Positions 53,135 through 61,631 of a stretch of 64,000 bases of DNA are shown here, in pieces. The stretch covers positions 1-64,000 of IMG/VR virus record IMGVR_UViG_3300009370_000020; one strand, written 5' to 3'. This DNA comes from a virus. Position numbers and translations under genes: made by a program. Within the stretch, counting starts at the first letter, position 1. Each line of letters begins with the position of its first letter. The notes under the pieces were generated by a model, which was given only the letters and a program-made list of their open reading frames with translations, was not told the DNA's origin and ran no database searches.

Positions 53135-53547
53135 AATTAGATGAATATCGAAAATTTGTAGATTCTATTACAAGTGACGAATCAAAAGTGTATACTTCTT
53201 TTTTGCATAGACTAGCAGAATTAGAAGCATCCGATGCACATATACAAGGTAATATTAATATACCAAGACTATTAACAGCCGCATTTGGTTTAGTATCAGA
53301 GGGCGGTGAGTTCACTGAGGTAGTGAAAAAAGTTTTGTTCCAAGGAAAAACTTTAGATGAGGGAATCCGCACAAGACTAATAAAAGAATTAGGTGATGTA
53401 GCATGGTATTGGGCCAATGCTTGTACAGCATTAAATGTTGATCCTAATGAAGTATTAGAAATTAATGCGAATAAACTTAAAGCAAGGTTTCCTGAAGGAC
53501 ATTTTACCGCTGAACGTAGCGAAAATAGATTAGACGGAGATGTATGA
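53131..53547 (+). CDS. MazG-like nucleotide pyrophosphohydrolase
   Basis: A 138-residue protein with GLVSEGGEFTEVVKKV (EGxEFxE metal helix) and RLIKELGDVAWYWANAC (ELGD), the core of MazG/DUF550-type all-alpha NTP pyrophosphohydrolases. These clear non-canonical NTPs or alter (p)ppGpp-type signals. ATG 53131 with GGAG is preferred over 53098. Confidence 0.85.
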   Translation: MKLDEYRKFVDSITSDESKVYTSFLHRLAELEASDAHIQGNINIPRLLTAAFGLVSEGGEFTEVVKKVLFQGKTLDEGIRTRLIKELGDVAWYWANACTALNVDPNEVLEINANKLKARFPEGHFTAERSENRLDGDV

Positions 53548-54260
53548 GTGAAAAAAATACAATTAAAATTTACATTGGAGGATACGGCGGAGAATTTGTA
53601 TTAGGTAAAATTACCGAAGAACAACATGAATATTGGAAAGCATTAGGTGACGAAGAATTAGAAAAATATTGTTGGGATGCATTTGATTATGTAGAAGAAA
53701 ATCGTATTCCTGAAGATATGGATTTTTTAAATGGAGAAGGTTGGTATGAATGTGATAATGTTGAACATTGTTATGGATGCGATTTAGAAAGCTCATATAT
53801 AGATATAGAAGTACCAGGGCAAGAAGAGACAATTAATTATGATAATGCATATGCTATTAGAGATAAATATGAAGACGCAGAAGAAAATGCTTTTGAAGAT
53901 ATAGGTAAAGACTATTGGCTCGAAGACGAAATGATTCGTGAAGAACGAGAAGTCTATACCAGTGAAGGTAACAATTACTGTTACGATCCCGGTCATTATT
54001 TTACTGCATATAGCAGTGAAAAAGGTGGCTTTATTGATTGCGAATTTGAACTGCCCGATGGACACAAATTTGATGAAAGACGATTGGTGTTCAATACAAT
54101 TGATCTAGATGGGAACGATTTTTTGAATAGCATTAGTTATATTATGCCTGATGATGATCCTAAAGATCCAACTGAATTAGACAATATGGGTGGTGACACC
54201 ACCGGAAAAGGATGGGAATGTAGCATGTTTGAAATAACCCGTCCCGTGGAGGACGAATAA
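53544..54260 (+). CDS. large acidic hypothetical protein
   Basis: A 238-residue, Glu/Asp/Tyr-rich protein with IKIYIGGYGGEFVLGKITEE at the start and a CDNVEHCYGCDLES motif. It looks like an acidic inhibitor or DNA-mimic type protein, but that is a guess from composition. 4-nt overlap with the MazG-like gene. Confidence 0.65.
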   Translation: MSEKNTIKIYIGGYGGEFVLGKITEEQHEYWKALGDEELEKYCWDAFDYVEENRIPEDMDFLNGEGWYECDNVEHCYGCDLESSYIDIEVPGQEETINYDNAYAIRDKYEDAEENAFEDIGKDYWLEDEMIREEREVYTSEGNNYCYDPGHYFTAYSSEKGGFIDCEFELPDGHKFDERRLVFNTIDLDGNDFLNSISYIMPDDDPKDPTELDNMGGDTTGKGWECSMFEITRPVEDE

Positions 54261-54284
54261 ATGATATATAGATAGGAAATTATC

Positions 54285-54374
54285 ATGGCCAAAGAAATTA
54301 AAGAAAAAATTTAAATTCTAAAGGAAAAAAATAGTCAAATAAAAGAAAAAGCATTAATGCAAATTAAGTTATAA
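54285..54374 (+). pseudogene. tiny charged ORF interrupted by an in-frame stop
   Basis: An AGGAAA site and ATG at 54285 give MAKEIKEKI, then TAA at 54312-54314. The same frame continues ILKEKNSQIKEKALMQIKL to a stop at 54372. It may be a broken small coiled-coil gene or chance. Confidence 0.25.
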
Positions 54375-54389
54375 GGTATAAACAAAACT

Positions 54390-54626
54390 ATGAGAATATC
54401 ATTATGGGGTTTAATAATGATAACAATATGGATTTTTGTTATTAGTAGTTGTACAACCTTCACAAATTCAAATGGAGATGGTTGTTATGGATATTGGGAA
54501 AAGAATCGATGGGGACTACAAAGAGGTACTAGAGCAGGGTGGAATACTGACTATAAACATCCTTATCGACAATGTGTAGATGAAGATAATATAATATTAA
54601 ATAAGGAAAAAAGGCCCTATGGATAA
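54390..54626 (+). CDS. small lipoprotein
   Basis: A 78-residue protein with a hydrophobic signal and lipobox-like VISSC near residue 21, followed by a short Gly/Tyr/Trp-rich mature part. Probably a lipid-anchored envelope protein; superinfection exclusion or lysis are possible roles. Confidence 0.65.
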   Translation: MRISLWGLIMITIWIFVISSCTTFTNSNGDGCYGYWEKNRWGLQRGTRAGWNTDYKHPYRQCVDEDNIILNKEKRPYG

Positions 54627-54640
54627 AAAATAGAGGTAAT

Positions 54641-54928
54641 ATGGGTATTAACAAAACCATTAATAGACATTGGAGAGATTGGGCAGGTTTAGTTTATTTG
54701 TTTCTTTGCCTGATTGATTTTTTTATTGCTCCTTTAATGTGGAATTTAGCAATGGCCGAACATTGTGCAAATCACGATTGTGCGGCCGAAGGTGTAACTA
54801 GGTGGGAACCTCTAACACTAGGTGCAGGTGCCATATTTCACATATCGTTTGGGGCGATTTTAGCAGTTACTTCAATGAATAAACATAAAGAATTGCAAGA
54901 GCACCATAATAAAGTTAAAAATGTTTAA
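54641..54928 (+). CDS. small membrane protein with two spans
   Basis: A 95-residue protein: WAGLVYLFLCLIDFFIAPLM and LGAGAIFHISFGAILAVTSM are membrane spans, with HCANHDCAAEG between them. It resembles a small T4-like phage membrane protein or holin. 8-nt overlap with the next gene. Confidence 0.65.
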   Translation: MGINKTINRHWRDWAGLVYLFLCLIDFFIAPLMWNLAMAEHCANHDCAAEGVTRWEPLTLGAGAIFHISFGAILAVTSMNKHKELQEHHNKVKNV

Positions 54929-55148
54929 TCCTTTTGTAGACTTTTCAAATCTAACAGTAGAGCAACTTGCTGAAAAGAAAACCGAACTAACAAAAAAACT
55001 TATGGGTATTAATAACTTAAGAGTTAGAGATCAAGTAACCGGTATTCTTAATCAAATCGAATTATTAATCAAAGAAAAATCTGAAGAAAGTTTACGTAAA
55101 GAATTAGAATCTTCTGAAGATTATAACGATTCATTATCAATAGGCTAA
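54921..55148 (+). CDS. small helical hypothetical protein
   Basis: A 75-residue, all-helical, charged protein typical of a conserved small marine T4-like phage gene. 1-nt overlap with the next gene. Confidence 0.65.
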   Translation: MFNPFVDFSNLTVEQLAEKKTELTKKLMGINNLRVRDQVTGILNQIELLIKEKSEESLRKELESSEDYNDSLSIG

Positions 55149-55672
55149 TGTGGTACGACAATTATATAGATAATAACGGCGAGATTATACTCGATGATAA
55201 AGCAGTTTTTGACTTATTATATCAAGGGTCTGATTTAACAAATGTTAAGTGTAAACGCTCGGAAGATTTAGAGATATATAATAGTATAATAGATAATTAT
55301 GATTTGGATATGCCTAAACTGCAATTCACAAGCAGTACCGAAGATAAAAAAGCATATATACAAAAGTGTTTAGACAATTGGTTCATACCGGACAAATATA
55401 AAAATATAAATCCTTATAATTACATACGTGAATTAACAAAAACACAAAAAGAAATAGATAGAGTAGAATTAGAAATACAAATGTTTGAAGAACGCAATAT
55501 GAAAAATGTATTACGTTTTATGATATTTTTTGTAGACTTTATGCGAGAAAATAACATAGTTTGGGGTGTAGGCAGAGGTAGTTCTGTTGCTAGTTATTGT
55601 TTATATCTGTTAGGTGTGCATAAAGTAAATAGTTTACACCATGACTTAAACATAAAGGAGTTTTTAAAATGA
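55148..55672 (+). CDS. DnaE-like fragment (N-terminal/palm start of polymerase III alpha)
   Basis: A 174-residue protein ending in VWGVGRGSSVASYCLYLLGV...VNSLHHDLNIKEFL, which follows the bacterial DnaE pattern VGPGRGSAAGSLVAYLLGI...PLxYxLLFERFL closely. The preceding RFMIFFVDFMRENNI matches the DnaE helix before it. It precedes in the DnaE chain the part found at 11161. The catalytic aspartates are not included. It overlaps both neighbours. Confidence 0.75.
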   Translation: MWYDNYIDNNGEIILDDKAVFDLLYQGSDLTNVKCKRSEDLEIYNSIIDNYDLDMPKLQFTSSTEDKKAYIQKCLDNWFIPDKYKNINPYNYIRELTKTQKEIDRVELEIQMFEERNMKNVLRFMIFFVDFMRENNIVWGVGRGSSVASYCLYLLGVHKVNSLHHDLNIKEFLK

Positions 55673-56061
55673 CAAAAACAGCAAGGGGAAAAGAAATTAA
55701 TATGGCCGCATTAATTGCAGCCAATGATACTTCTGTTGCCGTTAGTAACATACCTATGAATGCTAGAGGAGATATTCTTGGTCCTGGTGGCGAAATAGAA
55801 GTACCTGCCCAAGAAGTGCAAAAAGAATTTTATAAAGAAAAACTAACTGCACCTAAAGAAGAAGTTAAAACACTAGATGATTTAGAAGAAAAAATCACTG
55901 GTACAAAAACAAAAAAACAAACTGTAATAGAAGAAAAAGAATGGGAAATAATTGCTGAACGTAAATTTACACGTGACGGCAAAGAGTTTGTAGAGTACGA
56001 ATACTCAGATGGTTCAATAGAAGAAAAGGAGTTACATGCAAGTAAAACCACTAAAAAGTAG
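55669..56061 (+). CDS. conserved hypothetical marine T4-like phage protein
   Basis: A 130-residue protein with an N-terminal AVSNIPMNARGDILGPGGEI segment I recall from cyanophages, a charged helix, and a beta hairpin EWEIIAERKFTRDGKEFVEY. AAGGAG precedes the ATG. It overlaps the GroES-like gene by 26 nt. Confidence 0.7.
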   Translation: MTKTARGKEINMAALIAANDTSVAVSNIPMNARGDILGPGGEIEVPAQEVQKEFYKEKLTAPKEEVKTLDDLEEKITGTKTKKQTVIEEKEWEIIAERKFTRDGKEFVEYEYSDGSIEEKELHASKTTKK

Positions 56062-56374
56062 AGTATTAGCAAGTTCTTGTGAAATTGGAGCAAGAACAAC
56101 TGACAGCGGAATTCAGTTATTAGATGATGACGGTAAAGAAGAAGGTATTAGACCTAGATGGTTTATAGTACGAGCAATTGGTCCAGAGCAAAAAGATGTT
56201 GTTCCAGGACAGTATATTTTAGTTTCTCATGGAAGATGGACATGGGCCGCTACAGTTCATGATAAAGAAACAGATACATTTGTTCAAGATATTCGCATGA
56301 TAGATGAAAACGATATATTGGCTGTTTCGGATGAAAGACCTAAAGAATTAGACCAATATGAAGTTACTCATTGA
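56036..56374 (+). CDS. GroES-like co-chaperonin (gp31 analogue)
   Basis: A 112-residue protein starting VKPLKSRVLAS, then DSGIQLLDDDGKEEGIRPRW and VVPGQYILVSHGRWTWA, the Cpn10 fold with a mobile loop at about residues 20-35. Like T4 gp31 it could replace host GroES on GroEL for folding phage proteins. Confidence 0.8.
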   Translation: MQVKPLKSRVLASSCEIGARTTDSGIQLLDDDGKEEGIRPRWFIVRAIGPEQKDVVPGQYILVSHGRWTWAATVHDKETDTFVQDIRMIDENDILAVSDERPKELDQYEVTH

Positions 56375-57212
56375 GCATAACGGCGGATTAGGTGATGCAA
56401 TAATAGATACTGCATTTATTAAAAAGTTAAAAGAAAAACATCCCAAATATGAAATAGATTTATTTACGTATTTTGATAATGCTGAAATATTTTATAGTGC
56501 AAGTTATTTAAAAACTATAATTCCTGCACCAAAAAATTATAACCATATAAATATTAGTGATCAACTTAAAAATGCATATGATAAACATATATGTATCACT
56601 GGTCTTTTAAGTTGGGCATTCTTCACAAAACAAAAAGGATTATTTCAACAACGGAGCGAATTATATAATGTTGAGGCTTCACCTAATGATATGGAAATAT
56701 TATTAGATAATGATAAATTACCAGATGATATTTTTAAAGATTTTACAACATCAGTAGTTTTTTCTGCACCTAAAAATGAACAATTAATGTCAGGAAAAAC
56801 AATTAATAAAAAAGTTTGGGAACAAATTTTTGATACATATAAAGATATTGTATTTTTACAAATAGGATCTAAAGATTATGATTTAGAATTTGAAGAACGA
56901 GATAATGTAATTAATTTAATGGATCAGATATCTATTAGACAAGCATTATCATCTATTCCTATGGCAACATTTGTAATAGGATGTGATAATTTTTTAAATC
57001 ATGCATCTAGAGTTTTTAAGAAAAAAGGATTATTTCTTTGGGGAGCAAATGATCCTAAACAATATGGCTGGGAACAAAATATAAACTTATATAACAAAAG
57101 ACATTGTTCACCTTGTTTAACAAGTCACAAAGATCATACATGTTGTTTTTCCGAAGGTATAGACAACATTCCTTTTGATGAAATTAAAATAGCAATAGAA
57201 GAATTAAGATGA
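56358..57212 (+). CDS. GT9-like glycosyltransferase 2
   Basis: A 284-residue protein with IEHNGGLGDAIIDTAFIKKL at the start and FVIGCDNFLNHASRVFKKKGLFLWG near the end, the heptosyltransferase pattern, plus a Cys-rich C-terminal loop (CSPCLTSHKDHTCC) shared with the paralogue at 17285. It overlaps halogenase 3 by 4 nt. Confidence 0.75.
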   Translation: MKLLIEHNGGLGDAIIDTAFIKKLKEKHPKYEIDLFTYFDNAEIFYSASYLKTIIPAPKNYNHINISDQLKNAYDKHICITGLLSWAFFTKQKGLFQQRSELYNVEASPNDMEILLDNDKLPDDIFKDFTTSVVFSAPKNEQLMSGKTINKKVWEQIFDTYKDIVFLQIGSKDYDLEFEERDNVINLMDQISIRQALSSIPMATFVIGCDNFLNHASRVFKKKGLFLWGANDPKQYGWEQNINLYNKRHCSPCLTSHKDHTCCFSEGIDNIPFDEIKIAIEELR

Positions 57213-58843
57213 TAAAAGATATAGTAATTGTAGGCGGAGGGTTTTCCGGATATATGACAGCATTATTGGTTAGATATGCGTTTGGTACAAATTTATGGCC
57301 AGAGTTAACTGTTACAGTTATAGAATCTTCTAGTATAGGTACAATTGGTGTCGGTGAATCGACTGCTCAAAATGTTCCAATACTTCTAAACAGAGTAGGA
57401 ATAGATCCTTATAAATTTATGAAAGAATCAAACGGAACATTTAAAATGAGTGCAAGGTTTGACAATTGGAATTATGAAGGAGAATCATACCATCATATGC
57501 TTCATGCACTATCTGTTATGTTAGATTTAAAAATAGAACATACACGAACAAATAATTTTGATTTTTATAATCCTTATTTAGATTTGGGTCTTGATATTTT
57601 GTACTATCTTGCTAATAAAGATTGTAACGAATATGGATTTGATAATTTAGTTTTAGAAAATAAAGTACCTTTTATAACACAAGAAAATGGGAGACCCCAA
57701 ATCCAAAAAATAAAAGAAGGCAATCTTCGTTTAGAAAGCATGTTAGGCCAAGACCTTTCTGCTACAATGGGTATGCATATGGATGCTAATTTATCTGTAG
57801 ATTTTTTAAAGAAAATATGTAACCAACGACAGATAACAGTAATAGATGGTAAAGTAGTAAATTGGAAGCAAAATAGAAAAACAGGAAATTTAACAGAATT
57901 AAAATTAGATACTGGAAGAAAAATAAAAGGTGATTTCTTTTTTGATTGTACTGGATTTAGACGATTAATTTTAGGCGATATATTCAACGAAGAATGGATA
58001 GATTATTCAAACTATATTCCACAAAATTCTGTATCACTAATTGATGGTGGTGTAAAATATAAAGAAGGAGAAGATCCTAATGTTTTTACAATACTGGATG
58101 CACAAAAATACGGATGGATGTTTAAAATACCTTTACGAGATAGAATTGGAACAGGGTATGTTTATTCAGATAAATTTGTTGACAAAGAAACAATTCAAAA
58201 AGAACAATTAGAACATTGGAATAATAAAGGGTACAATCCTTCAATAGGTAAGCAATTATCGTGGACACCAGGTAGATACAAACGATCATGGGTTAAAAAT
58301 TGTATGGCAGTAGGATTATCGGAAGGATTTTTAGAACCATTAGATGGTAGTGCATTAATTTTATCCTTAGGATTTTTAACACAAGTATTTTTTCCGATGT
58401 TTAATAAAGCAATGGAATTTGAAGGGCGAGACGTAAACCATTATAATGATACAGTAAATAGTGCATTTGAACATACAAGAGATTATATTTGTTTTTGCCA
58501 TCTTCAAAAAAGGCAGGATTCAGACTATTGGAAATATTTTAAAAATGATGATAATATATCCGAATCCCTTAAAGAAAAAATATGGACATGGGCCCATCGG
58601 CCTCCTAGAGGTTACGAATATTTGTCAGATCCTTCAAAACCTTTTGGAATTGGTTCATGGGCAACAGTAGGTAAAAGATCAGGATTAGCAGGAGCTCATA
58701 ATGCTCAAAGAGAGTTACATAATTTTAAGTTAGATAAAATAGGTAAACTAGTTTATGATACGTGTACAGAAATAAAAAACGAAGTTGCAGAAAATGCAAT
58801 TACACATAAAGAATTATTAGATTATGTTTATAATCGACATTAA
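57209..58843 (+). CDS. flavin halogenase-family protein 3, divergent
   Basis: A 544-residue protein with GGGFSGYMTA, GVGESTAQN, NGTFKMSARFDNW with K79 in the catalytic-Lys position, and RIGTGYVYS. The signature is altered: WxWxIP is WMFKIP and EPLEST is EPLDGS, and GGGxxGW has Tyr. These changes could mean a different reaction (hydroxylation, other halide, or no halogenation). It overlaps the GT9-like gene by 4 nt. Confidence 0.85.
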   Translation: MIKDIVIVGGGFSGYMTALLVRYAFGTNLWPELTVTVIESSSIGTIGVGESTAQNVPILLNRVGIDPYKFMKESNGTFKMSARFDNWNYEGESYHHMLHALSVMLDLKIEHTRTNNFDFYNPYLDLGLDILYYLANKDCNEYGFDNLVLENKVPFITQENGRPQIQKIKEGNLRLESMLGQDLSATMGMHMDANLSVDFLKKICNQRQITVIDGKVVNWKQNRKTGNLTELKLDTGRKIKGDFFFDCTGFRRLILGDIFNEEWIDYSNYIPQNSVSLIDGGVKYKEGEDPNVFTILDAQKYGWMFKIPLRDRIGTGYVYSDKFVDKETIQKEQLEHWNNKGYNPSIGKQLSWTPGRYKRSWVKNCMAVGLSEGFLEPLDGSALILSLGFLTQVFFPMFNKAMEFEGRDVNHYNDTVNSAFEHTRDYICFCHLQKRQDSDYWKYFKNDDNISESLKEKIWTWAHRPPRGYEYLSDPSKPFGIGSWATVGKRSGLAGAHNAQRELHNFKLDKIGKLVYDTCTEIKNEVAENAITHKELLDYVYNRH

Positions 58844-58854
58844 GGAGATATTTT

Positions 58855-59676
58855 ATGATTAAAGAAGGCGACACACTTCCTATTATTACTTGGGACATGT
58901 ATAGAAGAGAAGTAGGAGTTAATGGTCCTATTGGACATGCCGCGGCATGGGATAAAGCACCACCGCGACTTTGGCAAAAGTGGAATTCTGAAAAAATGTT
59001 CAAAGATAGATGCGTAATAGTAGGCATTCCTGGAGCATGGACAGACAATTGTACACATCAAATGCAAATGTATGATGGGCAATTTGATATGATGTATACA
59101 AAAGATATAGAAAATATATATTTTATTGGCGTAAATGATAGTTTCTGTATGCAATCTTGGTTATGGGCCCATTTTGTTATTAAAGTAGATTGGATAGCAG
59201 ATGGTAATGGAGAATTTACAGAAAAAATTGGCATGTTAGTAGATAAATCAAATATGGGATACGGCAAAAGATCATGGCGTTATGCAATGGTAGTTGAAAA
59301 TAATACTGTCGAACAACTTTTTGTTGAAGACGGAAAAGAAGACAATGTTGCACACGATGTAGATCCTTATAAAGTAACTCATTGGGACAATGTTTACAAA
59401 TATTTAATATCTACCGGAAGACGACAAGACCCGCCTGACGAAACTCGTTGGTATTATGATGTACCAACGGCAGAACGGATCGAGCAAGAAGGAGACCCTG
59501 TACCTTTTGAAGAATTACTTAGAGCGGGAGCATTAGAAGATGCAAAGTGGACTAGAGAAAATGCAGATTATATTAATTTTGATCCAAATAAAGATTCTAT
59601 TGCTCATAAAGAACAAGAGGAATTAGAGCAAGCCAAAAGAGATCAAAATATGGAAGATGGCATGTTAGGATCCTAA
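58855..59676 (+). CDS. peroxiredoxin (Prx5/AhpE-like) with long C-terminal extension
   Basis: A 273-residue protein. Residues about 1-165 follow the Prx5 pattern: KEGDTLPIITWDM, VIVGIPGAWTDNC with peroxidatic C66, FIGVNDSFCMQSW, DGNGEFTEKIGM, and RYAMVVENNTV. The last 100 residues are an unusual extension with acidic and helical segments. It could remove peroxide generated by flavin halogenases. AAGGAG precedes the ATG; TAATG overlap with the next gene. Confidence 0.9.
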   Translation: MIKEGDTLPIITWDMYRREVGVNGPIGHAAAWDKAPPRLWQKWNSEKMFKDRCVIVGIPGAWTDNCTHQMQMYDGQFDMMYTKDIENIYFIGVNDSFCMQSWLWAHFVIKVDWIADGNGEFTEKIGMLVDKSNMGYGKRSWRYAMVVENNTVEQLFVEDGKEDNVAHDVDPYKVTHWDNVYKYLISTGRRQDPPDETRWYYDVPTAERIEQEGDPVPFEELLRAGALEDAKWTRENADYINFDPNKDSIAHKEQEELEQAKRDQNMEDGMLGS

Positions 59677-60227
59677 TGGAAACATTAAGATGTACTATTA
59701 AAGATATAGTAAGTAAATTAATTAATAAAGAAATAGGTGCTATTTTTCAAGGTAAATTAGAATTAGGACCTAGAGCATTAGGTAATAGATCTATTATTGC
59801 TGATCCTAGAATGGAAGATGGTAAAGATAGAGTTAATGAAGTTAAAAATAGAGAATGGTACAGACCATTTGCATGTAGTATATTAGAAGAATATGCACAC
59901 GAATGGTTTGAAATGGGTAGACTTAAATCCTCGCCTTTTATGAGTTATGCTGTTCCAGTAAAGGAAGACAAATGGGAAAAAATACCAGCAGTGATACATG
60001 TTGACGGTACTTGTAGATTGCAAACTGTTAATAGGGATCAAAATCCTTTATACTATGATTTAATTAATGAATTTTATAATCAGACTAGTATACCTTTAAT
60101 ACTCAATACTAGTTTTAATCTAGCCGGTCAACCAATTGTGTTTAACCCTGCAAAAGCAATTGAGGTTTTTTTAGATAGTAAATTAGATTTTGTTTGGTTT
60201 CCTGAAATAGAAAAGGCAGTAGTATGA
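59676..60227 (+). CDS. carbamoyltransferase C-terminal domain as a separate gene
   Basis: A 183-residue protein matching the C-terminal domain of NodU/CmcH/TobZ carbamoyltransferases: FQGKLELGPRALGNRSIIAD, NREWYRPFACSIL, and ILNTSFNLAGQPIVFNPAKA. In known enzymes this is the C-terminal (YrdC-like) half of one chain; here it is a separate upstream gene followed by the N-terminal half. Confidence 0.88.
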   Translation: METLRCTIKDIVSKLINKEIGAIFQGKLELGPRALGNRSIIADPRMEDGKDRVNEVKNREWYRPFACSILEEYAHEWFEMGRLKSSPFMSYAVPVKEDKWEKIPAVIHVDGTCRLQTVNRDQNPLYYDLINEFYNQTSIPLILNTSFNLAGQPIVFNPAKAIEVFLDSKLDFVWFPEIEKAVV

Positions 60228-61387
60228 GAATTTTAGGATTAGGTGTTGCACATGATTCACAGGCAGTAGTATTAAATAACGGCGAAATCGAATCTTATAT
60301 TAAAGAAGAATCGTTGTCTAATACGAAACGAGATGCTAACCCTATGAAAGCCGCATTACATTGTTTATCCTTAGGTAAACTAGATGCCGTTGCTTATTCA
60401 TCACCTACAGAAGATATTGCAGAATTATTTTCTACTAATTTCTGGAAAATATTTGCAGAAAAAATGGCAGAAACAGAAGCAATAGATTATGCAGGACAAC
60501 ATCATTTATGTCATGCTTCTCTTGCTTTTTATGATTCAGGGTTTGACGAAGCATATTCTGTTGTAGTCGATTCCCAAGGTTCAATAGATTATAGAGAAGA
60601 ACAAGATAGTTTTGTAGGTAGAGAAACAGAAACTATATTTGAAACATCGTATCCTGCTAATTTTAATCGCATAGCACATAACCCTTCTCATTGGTTTGGT
60701 ATAACTAGATTATATTCTATTATAACAAATTTAATAGGAGAAGACGAGTTAGAAAATGGTAAACTTATGGGGCTAAGTGCATATGGTACTATAGATGAAA
60801 GTTTACCTCCTTTTTTTAATATATGGGTTCCTTCACGATATAATGATAGTTTTGGTTGCACAATATCATTTAATGAATATAATAGAATGCCAACTAAAGA
60901 CGAAGGAAAATTAGGAGAAAATTTTAGATATGAAATTAAACCTGAAATAGATTTTACTTTAAACGAAATTATAAAAGATGTGCCTTTTTTAGAGAGAGGA
61001 CAAATGCGAGATATAAAAGACAAATATCATGACTATGCAAATTTAGCCAAAAAAATGCAAAAAGAAAGTGAAGATGCAGTTTTAAATTTTGTATTTGATC
61101 ATTGTGATTTTGATGCTTGCAAGAATATTTGTTTTAGTGGTGGTTATGCATTGAATTGTTTGGCAAATTTTAGATACACACAAGAACTTCCGCCAGATGT
61201 AAATATATTCATAGAACCTGTTGCCGATGATGCTGGAATTGCAATCGGTGCGGCAAAACATCTATGGCACACAAAAAGTAAAGATTTAACTAAACGACCC
61301 CTGACTAGCATATATAATGCAAGTCCTGTATTTAATTTAGATAATTTTGAAGAAAACATAAACAAAATAGTGAGAGAAAATGAGTGA
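60224..61387 (+). CDS. carbamoyltransferase N-terminal (Kae1-like) domain as a separate gene
   Basis: A 387-residue protein with ILGLGVAHDSQAVVLNNGEI, DYAGQHHLCHASLAFYDSGF (HHxxHA metal motif), a VVVDSQGS loop, and FSGGYALNCLAN...VADDAGIAIGAA near the end, the Kae1/Carbam_trans_N pattern. The pair probably forms one enzyme that carbamoylates a hydroxyl on a small molecule or glycan using carbamoyl phosphate and ATP. 4-nt overlap between the halves and 8-nt overlap with the glutaredoxin gene. Confidence 0.9.
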   Translation: MRILGLGVAHDSQAVVLNNGEIESYIKEESLSNTKRDANPMKAALHCLSLGKLDAVAYSSPTEDIAELFSTNFWKIFAEKMAETEAIDYAGQHHLCHASLAFYDSGFDEAYSVVVDSQGSIDYREEQDSFVGRETETIFETSYPANFNRIAHNPSHWFGITRLYSIITNLIGEDELENGKLMGLSAYGTIDESLPPFFNIWVPSRYNDSFGCTISFNEYNRMPTKDEGKLGENFRYEIKPEIDFTLNEIIKDVPFLERGQMRDIKDKYHDYANLAKKMQKESEDAVLNFVFDHCDFDACKNICFSGGYALNCLANFRYTQELPPDVNIFIEPVADDAGIAIGAAKHLWHTKSKDLTKRPLTSIYNASPVFNLDNFEENINKIVRENE

Positions 61388-61631
61388 AACAATATTATAC
61401 ACACATGTAAAAATACCAGATTGTTCATATTGTAATAAGGCAAAAGAATTGTTTGAGCAGAATAACATAGAATTTACTATGCAAACTGTAGGAGAAGATT
61501 TAACACCAAGGGACCTCTATAATAAAATCGGACCATATAAAATATTTCCACAGATTATATATGAAGGGAAATATTTAAAAGGCGGATATCCTGACTTAGT
61601 AGGATTATTAGGTGCGCCGGAAGTTAGTTAG
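61380..61631 (+). CDS. glutaredoxin 2
   Basis: An 83-residue glutaredoxin with CSYC at residues 16-19, a TVGEDLTPRDL helix and GPYKIFPQIIYEGKYLKGGYPDLV. It differs from the one after nrdJ, and its position after the carbamoyltransferase and peroxiredoxin suggests it serves redox of that group. Confidence 0.88.
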   Translation: MSETILYTHVKIPDCSYCNKAKELFEQNNIEFTMQTVGEDLTPRDLYNKIGPYKIFPQIIYEGKYLKGGYPDLVGLLGAPEVS

